Assembly (NCBI GenBank): GCA_965153455.1
Contig: OZ234493.1
Coordinates: 1,674,001-1,738,000 of the forward strand
Reading direction: 5' to 3'
Source: Sphagnum compactum
Taxonomy: Eukaryota; Bryophyta; Sphagnopsida; Sphagnales
DNA length: 64,000 nucleotides
Shown piece after piece: positions 1 through 13,499 of the stretch; position 1 is the first letter of the stretch; each line of letters starts with the position of its first letter. The position numbers were made by a program, and so were the translations under genes. The notes under the pieces were generated by a model that saw only the letters and a program-made list of their open reading frames with translations, did not search any database and was not told the origin of the DNA.

Positions 1-1570
1 AGCCACCCAAATAGTTACTTAAAACCTCTACGACACCCACGACGCCCATCATGACGCCATTTAACAAATTTGCTAGACTTGACACATAACCGGGTGTACA
101 CCCCCAACATTTGACAAATCCATTATGTATTTCCTCGAGCTTTATAGACAAAACCAAATGAATCCGTTCAATTCAGATTGTCCATGTTACAAAGCCTCTA
201 AGTAAGGCCCATGGCTCTTCAACCTCCACAAAACATCTTGGGACTTTGAGTGCAAACTTGATGCAATGCATATAATGCATTAGAGTTGTTCTAGTTTGGT
301 GACAAGTCTGACGTATCCCGGTTGTTCCTCTGAGGGCATTGTGAATTTCTCACAAATCTCGTCTTTGGTGGCAAACCTACCAAAACCTAACAAATTGTGA
401 GGGAAAAAGAATCGCAAGCAATTTAGACAATTACCTACCCAATGTTGATTTTTTCAATGGGATAGTTTGGTGACATCTTTAGTCTAGAGGAAAATAACTA
501 TTGGCAAAGAATTTGGGATAGAAAGTAGCATTATTTGAACCTATGGGACACCCAATTTGAAGTTTGAAATTGCTTTGGAAATGGCCATCTCTTTTACTTC
601 CATTATCCGAGTCAATTTCATCACCAACTACATAACTCACTTTTTAGCACCGTAATAATACCTTTTCAGGTTCAGCAGTATTTTTCATTTTTCATTTTTT
701 TAAATTCCAAAATTTTAAGAAATTATTTGTTTAAGGTGTCGAAATTTAAGTAAATTACAAGAGTGGGTAAAATACAAGAATTGGTGAAAACTCAGGAGCT
801 TCTCTTTTGGGTTGTTTTGTAATAGAAATTGTTGAAAAAGGTCTCATTATGTTAAAGATCTAGAGTCTAGAAAACCTGGCAAAGAAGCTCCCTATATTTA
901 TTGCCTAAATTTCTTTTTTTTTAAAATTAATTGCCCAAATGGATTTTTAAAAATAAAATAATTATTCGATGCTCAAGTGCCAAATCTGAAAAGGTAATAT
1001 GATATAATTTACAACTCCTATGCTTTAGGGTTCCCATATGTTTTCAACTTGTTGCTTTATTACTAGGTTCCATTCAATGATTTTATTTTTTTCAAAAAAA
1101 ATCATTTCTTGGACAAAAACAATTGGGGAATGTTTTTTAAATTTAAATTTGCCTGATTTTGCTAATTTTTTGGAAATGTTAGCCAATTTTCTTAAGAGAC
1201 AAAATCAGGGGAAAATGATAGTCCCATAATAATCCTAAATTTTCAGACTCACATTTAATTCACCCCAACAAGGGTATTATTTAAGTGAGGTTGCATGGAC
1301 CCCAAAACCCCATATCTTGCAATGGGAGTGGCTATGAAATCACAATCCCTGGGACGAAAAACATCACATTGCAACACCTACCACACATTGTTAAACTACT
1401 TGTGATTAGAATATTGTTAAACTACTTACATTGCATGGCCCAACCAACCAAGTCCTCCTCCCCCAAAAACATGTGGTAAAGAAAGATGTCTATTAGGCTA
1501 TTGTGTTTTCCTTTTCCATGCGAAAAGAACATAACATTGCACATCATATGGCTTAATTAGGTTTGCAAAT

Positions 1571-2018
1571 TACACTCACAAAGTGGATAAACCCTAAACC
1601 ACTTAAACCATTTAGGTGCACAACATTGGTTTCACATTGGTTTGTGATGGGCCCTTTGGCAAAGAAAAACACCCTAAAAGACTTGTGAGTATTATTGTAC
1701 TATTGTTTTTCTTAAGGGATTTACACTTACAAAGTGGATAAATTCTACACCACCTAAACCATTTACATGCACAAAATTGGTTTCACATTGGTTTGTGATG
1801 TGCCCTTTGGCATAGAACAAAAAACCCTAAAAGACTTGTGGGTATTATTGTACTATTGTTTTCCTTAAGTCATGTACACTTACAAAGTGGATAAATTCTA
1901 CACCACCTAAACCATTTTACATGCACAACATTGGTTTAACATTGGTTTGTGATGGGCCCTTTGGCATAGAAAAAAAAAACCCTAAAAGACTTGTGGTATC
2001 ATTGTACTATTTTCTAAG
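1571..2018. repeat. Tandem repeat, three copies of ~152 bp
   Basis: Three successive copies begin at about 1571, 1722 and 1875 with the motif TACACTYACAAAGTGGATAA. Each continues through a cccaccta/aaaccattt segment, ACATTGGTTTGTGATG, GCCCTTTGGCA, an A-rich stretch and CCCTAAAAGACTTGTG. The copies are close to identical apart from small indels in the A-runs, so the expansion looks fairly recent. No coding potential is apparent. Confidence 0.9.
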
Positions 2019-5000
2019 CCTAACTCTAGGCCTAGCCAAAAAAACAACATGAATGAAATGTAGGTTTTTTTTTTCCTAGTGAATGTGCATAACACCCATA
2101 TCAATCAATTCATGCACACATTTGCCCAAAACTTTGCAAAACAACCCAAAAAAGGACGTTGGTTGGGGAAGGAAGTAGGGGCCAATGGAGGAGGGCCCAT
2201 CACATGCATGTACAACCCAACCTGACAACCCAAGTGAAAAAAGCAATTTGTCCCATAATACAAGGTGTTCACACTGTACAAAATTGGCTTGCAACCAAGC
2301 TTTGAAAGCAGCTCAAAAGCTTCATTCATTCATTTCAAGCCTTGGTGGGTGTGCATGAAACCCTAAAAACCAGAACTGATCTGTCACCACCCTATTGGTC
2401 CATCTGTCAAGCTCATGGAACTGCTTTTTTTAAAAAAAATTCAGAGTAATGTCTTTTTTCTTTTTCTTTTTCTTTTTCTCTCTCTCTTTTTTTTTCTGGG
2501 GGCTGCCCTAGAGTTTTGTGTCAGGTACATGGCAGAATACCCTCACTACACAAATGGTTTTGCTTATGGGAATTTTATCATGGTGATATTGTGAAATTCA
2601 TTAGGACTTCAGATCTGGGTTTTTTTGGGTTTTCAAAATTTTAATTTCTCAAAATTGGCAGTCTTTTTTATGGAAAAAAAATAAAATTACACTGAATTTT
2701 TTCATTTTTCCAATTTTTTTTTTTTCTTCTCAAATGTTTTCTTTGCAAAATAGTGATAATTTGCCACCAAACAAAATGTCGGCTATAAATATTACAATTA
2801 TGAGAGATTTTTTCTGCTTGTTAAATTTGATAAGGTACACTTGTGGGTCACTCATAGTTATCAATTGAAAACAATTGTGTTATAGAAAGCCCAATCAATT
2901 CATTTTGTATTGTTCATCACTTGATGATTTCTTGAACAAACATATGGTCATGTGAACATAAAAGATGTTGCCCGTTGGGTGGCCAAAGGTTGTTATTGAC
3001 ATGGTGAACTTTCACTTTGCAAATTATCTTCAACAAATGTCATATAATATTTTTTTTTCCAACATGATTTTTTTGGCAATTTGTTTTTTGTCAAAATTTA
3101 TAAGTACATGTATTGTGGAATATTGTAATATCTAAGCATATTGATTTTGGAACATTATATTTATTTCTTTTTCAATTTTCTCATATTACATGTTGGTGAT
3201 CCTCTGGAACCTATTAGCTAAATATGACAATCTCAAAAAGAAGAAAGCTAAAAAAAAAATCTACCCAAATCCTCCAAAAATCTTGACAAGTTCATAACTT
3301 TCTTCCTCCAAATGTGGTGATTTTTAAAGAAAATTTCCAAAAGGCTCCCTAGAGCATGTTGCTTGGGACCTTTTTATCATAATAGCAAAATGGTGAAATT
3401 TGGCCACAAAAAAAGAGAAAAAAAAAAAAACTGGTTTGGAACATATATACCATTGTGGCAACCTTCTTATTTTTGACAAAAGATTGGAATTATGGTTGTT
3501 AGAAATTGTGGGTTGAATTTGTTACACTTTATACTTTTTCTCACAGTGACTTTTTTCTTTCTCAAAAAGAAAATAGAGTTATCCGTAAAGTCACCCTGTC
3601 TTTGGGCCTACCTGCTTTCATCCCCTCTCCCCTCTTTCAGTGGGATCCACAAAGTAAGGAAATTTTATTAAATCTCGGTATGAAATGTTGAAACTCAGCA
3701 TTTAATGCACAAGGTTCGAGAGTAATTATAGTAGTTGTACAGGTAGGAGCAGTGAAAACATATGTACCAGCACTGGAGGCGCTCAGGAACAAGGAAAGAG
3801 GGGATGAAACTTAGTTTACCACCAAAATTGGTGGAAAACTAATAACTTTGTAACAAGCTTATTATAACAATTTTCATGACACTAGTTCTTTTGACAACAA
3901 TTCTCTTTAGTTTTGAATCTCATTAATCTTGACATGCAAAAATATTTCATACCCTTTTTTCCTTTTTTGACATTTTTTTCTTGTTGCATTTCTAACATGC
4001 GCAAAACAAAACCAACCTTAGTGTGACTATTCCCTGTAGACACGAATTTATTTTCGTAGACATTCTGTACACACTACATCCATGGATCCACATGTAATAT
4101 AAATCAACTATGGTTTGGTGGGCATCATGCCTTGGTTTGCACTTGACCATTTTAACTAAGCAAGTATGTAACTTTACATATAAGTTTAATACATTATTAC
4201 CTTTCATGTGAGTTTATGGGAATCACTTGATACCTTTGAAGGAGCAATTGTAAGGGTATACAAAGATGTCATAAACCAAAATGGACGTCATAGTCATGTT
4301 TTTTACAAATAATCAATTGTGTTATAAACCACTTTAAAAATACCTAGTGTAACATATGTCGTTGATCCAAGTGTGAATTTGTTACCCAACTAGTTTTTCC
4401 ATCCAAAAACCATTTTTCGTAATTTTATTGAAGTTCCAATGACAAAAAATATTCAAAATTCACTTGCACCTTAGGTCTAAAAAATTCTAGATGACCGTCA
4501 TTAAATCTTACTCATTAAAAGCTATGCAATAATATCAGGAGTGCACAAAGATTCCTCTGTAATTTTAGTTTCAATTTAAATGAAATTTCAGTGAAATTTT
4601 GTTCAATGTCAATAAATTTTTGACAATATGTCAAAACATTATGAAACAAACTTTGTGCATCCCCTACTCGTAAGGGCTTTCCAATGGTACCAAGAGCATG
4701 GCAAGAGGCACAATGGTTTGGGAGATCTCAACATGACAAACAAACAAAACCAACAAACTACCTTCCCTTCATAGATAGATCACATTAACAAGAACTATGC
4801 TATGTGTATCATTAATAAAAAAAAATGCAATTGTCATTCCCTTGTGAGCAACTATTCACTTGTGAGCAACCATTCAAAATAGGTTTTGAAAATAGGGTTA
4901 GACATTAGACAAAAATTCTATTTAAAAATTGGTTAATACGAAAAATACCCAATAGCATTTCTACTCTATTTTTTGTTGCAATTTTAATTTAATGGCAATA

Positions 5001-5082
5001 AGAAGGCTTATATAATCACCAATAATCCAATTTGGGAATATGTGGCTTTTTGCTAGGTGGATACAACTTCACAATGTGGGAG

Positions 5083-5085
<3 letters not shown>

Positions 5086-5114
<29 letters not shown>
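5086..5114. repeat. (GT)n microsatellite
   Basis: About 14 uninterrupted GT dinucleotides followed by TATGTAG. A simple sequence repeat in intergenic DNA. Confidence 0.95.
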
Positions 5115-5118
<4 letters not shown>

Positions 5119-6127
5119 AGAAGGTTGAATACAAAGGATTTGGGGAGGGGGCAAGTGGGGGAGGCACATTAGGAGGCCTGGAGTAAGGGCATGAGAGGGA
5201 AACTCCAAGGGAAAAGGGGAAATGGAGTGGTAGAAAAGAAATATGAAATGAAAAAGGTTGTTGAATTAACAAAACTTTACACACATAAGATGGCATCAAT
5301 AATGCAATATACAAAATCAATGAACCATTGTTCATGGATAAATTGTAGTGGGTCACACAAATGAAATGTGACATCAAAGAGTTTAATCTTCGGATTACAC
5401 TACCATTTATGAAATTGTCAATACAAATGAAATGCACCCTATATGGATAGAACTATGTTCATAGACAAAATTTATCACACATGCAATTAGCCATATGAAT
5501 CTAACTATTGTTTAGAAAAACTTCACTACAAATGAATTAATTGTTTTCATGGAAGGAATTACACACGAATGGATGTGAACCTCGTAAAGGGAAATAATAA
5601 CATAGATGAAATTGACAACACATGGATGTAATAATTATCCATCCATATGGTTATTTGCATTCACATGGCATGTTTCAATAGTGCCATCCAAATGGTCATG
5701 TCATTTCTATATAATTTATTGGTTGTATTGTCAATTTCACTAATTTGAGAAGCTTTAACCATATGGTGCAGTTCCACTCATATGCTTTCATTCACCAATT
5801 GTCCACTTGTCATCCACAATAGCTATTTTTTTAATGCTCAAAAAAGAAAAACTTGTCATAAGGGTTTTGGGTGTTGGGACAGAATCATGTTCAAGGCTTT
5901 GTGAACTTTGTCTTGTATTCAAGACAAAAAAATTTCATTTTGGTGTTGAATAATTGAGAATGAATCACACCAAAAGTTGAACATCTAACAAGATGTAAAT
6001 AATAAAAGTTACTGTGTTTTTCGCAATCTATTTTTATAATTTTGGGCCTTGAGCTAAAACCATATTGAGTTGTTGAAATAAACGTATGATGGAAAAAATC
6101 CCTAAAACCCAAAATGAAACGTCACAA

Positions 6128-6188
6128 GATGAAGGAAGTGTAGATTAGTGCATTTGTTGCATCTACACTTTTTGATTCTTCCTTCATC
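6128..6188. repeat. Imperfect inverted repeat (hairpin with bulge)
   Basis: The left arm at 6128-6145 (GATGAAGGAAGTGTAGAT) is complementary to the right arm at 6161-6188. The right arm carries an extra ~10 nt (TTTTGATTC-like) between its two complementary halves. The loop is about 15 nt. It could be the remnant of a small inverted-repeat transposable element or a chance foldback. There is no direct evidence that it is transcribed. Confidence 0.6.
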
Positions 6189-8973
6189 AGTAGCTCCTAA
6201 AACTCGTACATGCTTCCTCCAAAATATAAATTTTTGTTGGTTGAAATTGCTTGCTTGAGATTCGTCTACTTCAAATTGTAGAATTTGTGTTTCTTGGGAA
6301 CTTTTCTAATAATTCCATGCTGTTTTTCGTCACTACGCAAAACAAATTGAAATAGAATAAATTCCTTGAACATTCTTGTTCCTCTTTGCATGTTGTATGA
6401 TATGTAATGTTGTGTGATTTTAACCCCTTCATGAAATTTTACTGGGCCTATTGAAGAAGAGTTCCTAGCCTTGGCAACAACTTCTAAAGATCATGCATGT
6501 TGTGCACAATTCAAACACAAATATACGAAAATTAAGCATCAATATTCTCTTAGGCTTTTCTTCAAGACATTTGTCAAGTATTTATTGCATGATGTTAGTT
6601 TTTTTTTATAGTTTGTTATTTGTTGTTGTAACCTGGTGCAGTAAGAACATGGTTGGATCCAACACTTTGAATTGAGCAACACATGTACTCTTTCAAGGAC
6701 ACTATTTAGGGTAAATTTGCGAAGGAATTTTTGCCGACCAATTGACCACCTCTTTATTTTCAAAATTGTAAGTAAACAATTCATGTAATCTTAATTTGGT
6801 TTCCTTTTTTGAGTTTGATGATGCTATGAACATCTTTTCTATTAGTGAAAAGACAACAAGCAACTTTTGTGTTGAGGATGCATATTTTGTTTCACTCATT
6901 TAATTAATAAGAAATCTTCAATCAATTGTCACACACCTTCTCACATTTGAGAAGCCAAAATATAACAAAAATCAAACATTTTGCTTCAAAACTTACATTA
7001 GCACAAGTAGCAAATCCAAGAGTTCAACATTCAATTCTCATAACTTGATTAAATTTTCTCAAATTTGCATGTGGCATAATATACATGAGGGATTAGCACA
7101 ACTCTAGAGCTCTCAACATTTCCATCAACCCAGGCTCCTAAAGTTCCTACAACCACTTCAAATGTTGTCTAGTAGTGGCATGGCAACTTATGTGGCACTA
7201 CCATGGATTTTTATACACAAGTAAAAGTTGCAAGACATTTCCTTCATTCGATTGTTTCAATTGTTACAATGCAATTTGCATCACATATCCTTTTAAGACA
7301 CTTCTGTATCGTGAATAAGGTTCTGTCCCCTCAGTTTTGCCACTGTCATGGTACCTACAGGGCAGCACCTTAGACTGGTGAGTGAAGAAGCAACACCAGT
7401 TTTGTTGATCTTCAATCCCATAATCTAGAACTTCAAACCTCATTGATCAGACCCTTTTTAAGCAAAGCAAACTAGTACATCATTGTACCACAGGCATGAA
7501 GGAAGTTGCTCACCAGTAATAATAGTGAAGATTGCTCACCAGTAATGGAATGGTGCCACACCAGCCAGTCACCACAATCTGGACCAGGCCTTTGTCATGT
7601 TCCTTGTCCGAAGAGAAGTAGATCCAAATATGGTTCTCAAGCTTCAATCATGTGCACTCCAATGGTGCTACATAGGTATATAACTCCATAAATTCATTAT
7701 AATCCAGTCGGCAATGTCTATGGTCCAAGTTGCTTTTAAAAGCAAGCTGTGTACTATTGATCTTGAGCTGGAGCAACCATCCCAGTGATGCCCCATGATG
7801 ACCACTGAACAGGGACATTCCAACAAGTTGACCCAACAGATGGGGCTCATATACCCAAGTTGTCAAAACAGCTCCAGTATAGGGAAGTTGACAATGTAGG
7901 AGCCATAGTGGGGAAATTCATTCAACACAAAAAAAAATTGTGACAGAATTTGCAAATTGTTGACTCTGGTGGGGCTATTGCAACATTGAGTACGTACTAG
8001 AGAAAGCAAAAACAGGGTCCCAAGCAAGCAACTGGATATATATATATAGCAAATCAACAGGTAATCTTCCATATGACACAACAAACTTGCCAGTCATAGA
8101 TGGTGAAAGCAGCATTCAGACTGTTGAACTTTAGAGCAATCAGACAGGATAAAAAAATGGTGGTTACCTCAGGGGTTATGGAAAACACCCAATGTCATTT
8201 TTGAGCTGGACATGAAGAAGAGCATCATCTGCACACCAGCAGAGTACTTGAAACCCTAAGTGAGAAAACTGGCAAACTCTTCTAGGAAGAAGAAGAAAGC
8301 CAGCAAATGAATAGAAATGGTATAAATCCACATGAAGATCACATCTCAAAGTTTGCCCAGTAAACACGGGCTTGCACCTAGCAGAGCCCCTATTATGTTT
8401 TTCATCTACACACTCTACTCCTGGCTTGGCTCCTCCTCTCAATTCCCGCATGGCCCTCCTAATTTCTTCTTTCATCATCATCATATACCACCATCAGTCA
8501 TGATGTGTATGTTTTCTCTCTTTCCTGTTGGTTAAGAGAATCATTAAGGATGCAATCTAGACCTAAAAGAAATCAGTTTCTTCATCTCTGAAGCTCAGAC
8601 AAGGACTCAGAGAATTGATAGAGGTTGACATGTAATGATCTATGTCTTTGTTTTCCCTACACCCACTGCCAGTCCATATCTCAAGGAAAAGCAGCTTCAA
8701 CACAGACAGCCCTAGACCCTCTCCAAACTCCTTGCCTTTGTAGTTTCAAAAGCATTTTGTCAAGGTTCCCCAATCCAGAGAAAAACTCAAAGTTCCTGTC
8801 CACTAGAGTTTTCTCAAGATTGTTGTGTACAAGGTAGCCCCCTCTCACTCTGGCTACCCAACCCCAGATTCTTCTTCCCCAGCCAAAAAACAAGAATCCA
8901 GGAAGTTCATCTTGTGTAGTTACTTATTCTTGCTCAAAGTGACTAGGAAAGAGAAGCCTGCAAGAATCCTCTC

Positions 8974-9001
8974 TCTGCCTGCCTGCCTGCCTGCCTGCCT
9001 G
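8974..9001. repeat. (CTGC)n microsatellite
   Basis: Six to seven consecutive CTGC/CCTG tetranucleotides, located about 100 bp past the stop codon of the minus-strand invertase and therefore possibly in its 3' UTR. Confidence 0.9.
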
Positions 9002-9107
9002 AACTTTTGAGTCCCAAAATGAAGAGATCATGAAGCAAAAGGAAATTTTAGGTATCTTCCTTTCTTGGTACACATCAAGCACGAGCAAATTTTTTTTCTT
9101 TTGCATC

Positions 9108-11779
9108 TTACGCTGTCCATGATGCTGATCTAGTAAGACATGTTCGTGTCATCTTCTTATCTTCCTCCAAACCTATCATCCCCAAATGTGAGGGGTCTTC
9201 CAGCATCATTTTCGCAACCAGGTAACCTGCAATAGACCATGTCTGAAACTTGCGTGCCTGCTTGCCAACGTAACGGCCCAGCTTCCCATCATAATATTCA
9301 GGCCACCCATCCTTTGACAGCCTTTTCTCTATCTGCTCAATTGCTCGTCTTGCAATTTGGGGCCTACCTGTCTTTATGCATGCTGCTGTCAACATCCACA
9401 AAAGAACTGCAACACCAATGGAAAAACCTTAATTAGTAAAATTCTGCTGCAGACAAAATACTCTTTATCAAAGTTTGAATGATGATTAGATCAGTCAGGG
9501 TTGTTTTTTTTCTTTACCTGGCCAAGAGCCTGCATTATGGTAGCTCCATCTTGTGTTCTTTGGATCACACCCTGTCACAATGCGCCATTCATTTCCCTCC
9601 AGAGCAGGATAAGACACCTTCAGAGGCATTTCGCCTACAAGCTCCTCCCAACGTTCCTCAAAAAGATCCATGATAGCAGAAGCTTGTTCAGGTGTTGCAA
9701 GGGAGGAGAGAATTGCCATGCAATTGCCGATAGCAAACCACCGGAAGTCCATCCGGGCAGGGCTCACATTCCCAATGAAGTAACCACCCTTGATTGGCAT
9801 GAAATCAAAAACCCAATCGGGAATTGAATCTGGAATGACATTGAATTTGTTTACAGCAGTGTGCGAATACTCTTCTGTCTTATAACGGTAAATGTTGTTG
9901 AGCTGGGTGTGGTCTAGCCAGAAGTAGGCACGCATGTGGAAGCTGAGTGCATGCAGCCGTTTATCAATTCGCTCCAGAAGCTCTATACCCTCTCCTGGTT
10001 TTAGGAGACTTTTAGCAGAACGCAGCGCCATGAAGAACAGAGATTGGATCTCAATTGGATACCCATAGATACCCTGCACAAAGCATCATCAGAAAAAATA
10101 GAGAAGGCAGCAACATAGGCATACATCAGGATAGACCTCAATGTTTGATTATGGAGAAACAGACCACCTTCTCTGCTGCAATCAAGCAATGCAATTGTAA
10201 TGCAAGTGAAGAAGTAGGCCAAGAATTGACACTTTTTAAAGTACTATACTCTTTAAACAATCAAAGGGGAAGGAAGGTTTTTCTTCCAAACCCACGTACC
10301 ATCCGCCGGTCAGTCATGCAGCATCCATCTGCACAGAGGAGAGTCGGAAATGTGTCAAAACCATCTGAAAGGCATAATGTGAGGATGAGCCGCATGCCTC
10401 TTTGGCAGTCTGCCATATCTGCTAAGCTGTGGTCTCCGGTCGACTTTGTGTATGCCCGAAGAAGAATGATCCACCAGAATCCAGAATCTACAGGGGCCAC
10501 CCGACCAATTGCACTCTCGCCAAAATCAGCAATCATTGTATCTGTCTTGCGAAGAGGGTCATGAAGCACCTGCAACAACAACATTCTGAATCCATTCAAA
10601 AACCCTTATAACAACAGTCCCATCTGTCCATCTGTAAATGAAAAGCCAAGAAGATGGTGCTGGAAACCTTCAATTCTGATGGGAGTAAAACAGATGAGGG
10701 TCTGTCAGATCAAGATACAGTGATATTGACTATTACAAATAATCATTGTTTGCCATGATGACAGGAGATCTGAAATTGCACCAAGGTGAGTGATTGAAGC
10801 TTCTTTTCACCTTGAAACTGGCCGGCATAACTCCCTCACCGAGAGTGAAACAGTCAATGCGTTTCTCGATCGATTGAAGCCGCAGGGTCTTCAACAAGAA
10901 ATTCTTCACAATGTCAGGTTCCCCATTCATGAGAAATGCAAGAGCACTGGGTACAAAGTCCCGCACAAAAACCTGCACAGACATACATAAACACACACAT
11001 ATGTCACCATGAAGAGCTGGCAGATCAGATAGATGCATCAAAAGATCAATCAAGAGCTGATGCTTCAGCAGGTCTGTTAGGGTACTTGGGCTCTTCAACA
11101 AGAACTGTCAGAAGATAGCCATGAGAGCTTGAAAGACAGATTGATTGCAAGGAGATAAAAGAAAAAGAAAAAAAGTTCTCCTTCCACTCTTCCTAGAAGC
11201 TGGGCTCCAGAGAAGCAATTTCCTTCAGCAATCCGTGATTTCGCAGTATGCCACAGAAATGCACAAGACAACAATCTTCACAACCAACCCATTGAAGCTC
11301 ACCTGGTTATAGTTGAGGGATTCCTCAGTGGGATCCATGGCAGCGATGGTGCCAACAGGCTTGGCACGGAAATACACCAACGATCTCCGGAGAGCTTCCC
11401 AAGCATCAGCGATCATCGGATGCGGTTCAAAGGAGGGATGATCCCGCGGGGTACCAGCGGAAGAGCGAATGCTCGGAGACATCAAACCCTCCAAGCACTC
11501 GGAGCTCTTCACACTCTCCAGCGTCCTGGGTGGCCGCGGTGAAGCTAGCCCCGAAGAGATGATCTCGCTCAGAGACCTCTCATCCAGCGTCGTCCTGATC
11601 GGCGCGATGGGTATCGGAATTGGTCGCGTCCTAAGCTCCAGAAGCTTGCTAAAATCAATCCCACCACCGCCGTCCTCCCCTGCTGCTGCTCCATTGTAGT
11701 ACGCATCGGAGTTGCTGTTGTTGTTGGTCCTTCCCAGAGCCTCCGGCGAGGTGTCCAGAGACAGGCTAAAGGAATACAT
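9108..11779 (-). CDS. CINV: Alkaline/neutral invertase, cytosolic type (GH100)
   Basis: Hydrolyses sucrose to glucose and fructose at neutral pH. Five exons on the minus strand: 11303-11779, 10811-10972, 10300-10569, 9518-10073 and 9108-9406. All junctions are GT-AG and the phases agree, giving 587 aa. The first ATG is at 11779; an in-frame GTG lies two codons upstream. The exon 1 segment is a variable Ser/Pro-rich N-terminus with the family motif DERSLSE and then [21 protein letters not shown]. The catalytic core follows: [38 protein letters not shown] (likely catalytic Asp near residue 241), [32 protein letters not shown] (likely catalytic Glu near 465) and the family C-terminus ending RSASWTA. 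No transit peptide is obvious, so the cytosolic CINV1-like clade is inferred. One usually conserved Trp (LQGWEK/LQSWEK in relatives) is Ile here (LQSIEK). The length is slightly above the ~550 aa I recall for Arabidopsis CINV1. Confidence 0.96.
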
Positions 11780-12665
11780 CTCCACCAGCCTCCCTTAGTA
11801 CAACCTCTGTGGGTGTCGCAGTTCCTAAACCCTGCGTCTCTCTATCTCTCTCTCTACACTCTCTGTGGGTCTCTCTCTTTCTGTGTCTATCTGTGCATCA
11901 AGAATCAGGAGATCTGTTTCACCTGGTGACCTATGTATGTTCTCAAGGGATTTCTGTTCTGAAAGCAGCTGGTGCTGGAGAAATGGGATTGCTTCCAGAC
12001 TTTCTTGTAATTCTTTCTCAACAGATATGAGGAGAAGAAGAAGAAGAAGAAGGAATCATGGAAGATGGTATGCCTATGCTACACAGTATAGGCTTACCAA
12101 TGCAGTAGCAGCAGACATGATCTCTCCTGCTCTTGGCTTCTCTCTACTGCAATTCGTCTTCTACTTCTTCTTCTAACCAGTTCCTTCGTCTGCACTCTCA
12201 GGCGGCATTTCCCTGTGGATGTCAACAATCCAATCCACCACCCGAGGTTTTTTGCAAAATGCAATGCACGCGATGTCCGGATCTTGAACAATCCCGGTAT
12301 CGCTCTCAACTTCTATTGCAGAAGAGATCCTCTGTGCTACTTGGGGTGTTTTCCTCACTACCGTGAGCAACAGAGTAATACTTGTGTGCCCAATTCTGCC
12401 TTCTTCTGCCCCACACCCACACACACACAAGTCCTGAAGAAAACAAGATTCAAGTGGAGCGGGATTCGTGAAATTTGGACAAGATAGGGGACAGACAGAC
12501 AGGCTGTAGTCTGTAGAAGAAGGTACCACCTGTACTAAACAAAACAGAAACGAGCGGAAGATGGCACCAAACCCTCGGCGACTTGATCGTGCAAACCAGA
12601 AAGTGGGTGTGGAGGAATTACAACAACAACATGGGCACCAAACCACCCACGGCAAGAATTCCAGT

Positions 12666-12668
<3 letters not shown>

Positions 12669-12706
<38 letters not shown>
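12669..12706. repeat. (AG)n microsatellite
   Basis: About 19 AG dinucleotides, continuing into GAGCGAGAGCGAGTGAG. It is (CT)n on the invertase strand and lies within the presumed leader/promoter, where length variation could affect expression. Confidence 0.95.
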
Positions 12707-12712
<6 letters not shown>

Positions 12713-13435
12713 CGAGTGAGCGAGCGAAGTTTTGTTCTGCAGAAGAAGAAACAGGGGGTGCTAGAGCAGTTACCAGGGTCACACAGACAAGACTCTGAGT
12801 CGATTTTGAGATTTTGAGAAAACGAGAGAACAAGAACTCTTGCTAGACAGATGCACTTTTCTCCTTCCCTTGGCGAGAGAGAGACAGAGAGAGACAGGGA
12901 GAACTGGGCCTGGCTTGCTGCCTGCGTGCACAGGAAGCTTGAGTCCAAGGAGATTGGTGTTGGTAAGCTGAACAATAGCTCAAAGAGCCCCCGTCTCCAA
13001 AGAAAAGAATAACAACAATGAACAACGTCAAACACAAACAGCAAAACCCATCCGCAAAAACAAAAAATCAAACCACAAAACACAACAAAAACACAGACAC
13101 AGACAGACCAAACCCAAAAAACAGAAGCTACTGGGGGGAGGATGTCCAAAAACCGATAGAGCTCTGTCCTTCTGCGCAGAGAAAAATTAAAAATTAAAAT
13201 ACAAAATAGAAGGAACAAAAACAACAAAAACAACAATAGAATCAAAGCAACGGAGAACAAAAAAACAAACAAACAAGAGAGAAAAACAGAAAACGGAAAA
13301 ACAAAAGAGAAGAGAAGAGAAGAGCAGAGAATGAGAACGACACAAATGCAAAGAGAGAGCGAAGCGAAGAAGAGAAGAAGTGAATCAATGGAGAGAAAGA
13401 GGAAACGAAAGAGAAGAATCCAATTAGAAGAAAAG

Positions 13436-13442
13436 CTTTATA
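13436..13442 (-). promoter_or_regulatory. Candidate TATA box for the invertase gene
   Basis: The minus strand reads CCTATAAAGC here. CT-rich, leader-like sequence begins shortly downstream and CpG-rich sequence lies upstream. If used, transcription would start near 13.40-13.41 kb. This is a motif match only. Confidence 0.4.
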
Positions 13443-13499
13443 GGAAACATGAGAGATGAGAGAGAGAAAAGAGGAGATGAAAACATGAAGAAGAAGAAG

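Larger units (their letters stand above)
1..9107. other. Intergenic, no supported gene (left flank and invertase 3' side)
   Basis: No open reading frame here looks protein-like. The left ~7.3 kb is AT-rich with A/T homopolymers. It holds a ~152-bp three-copy tandem repeat near 1.6-2.0 kb, a GT microsatellite near 5.1 kb and an imperfect hairpin near 6.13-6.19 kb. From about 7.3 kb the composition becomes more balanced. The part nearest 9.1 kb should include the 3' UTR of the minus-strand invertase. I could not place a poly(A) signal with confidence. Confidence 0.6.
11780..13442 (-). promoter_or_regulatory. Invertase 5' leader region, CT-rich
   Basis: Upstream of the invertase ATG the coding strand is strongly pyrimidine-rich, with CT/TCT runs and a long (CT)n at 12669-12706. 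This is typical of plant leaders. The region is about 1.6 kb from the candidate TATA box to the ATG. It therefore either contains an unresolved leader intron or the real start site lies closer to the gene. Several predicted reading frames here are low-complexity products of CT/GA repeats and are not supported. Confidence 0.5.

Noticed and set aside
2076-2329. Two overlapping minus-strand frames of 72-74 codons
   Set aside because: Overlapping frames in repeat-flanked DNA with no conserved motif; likely chance.
7506-7866. Overlapping 60-72-codon frames on both strands
   Set aside because: Short, overlapping and without family resemblance or splice context.
12173-13272. 160- and 245-codon minus-strand frames rich in Ser, Leu and Phe
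   Set aside because: They derive from CT-rich leader sequence, with Leu-Ser runs from (CT)n and a Phe/Leu-rich end from T-runs. They resemble no protein.
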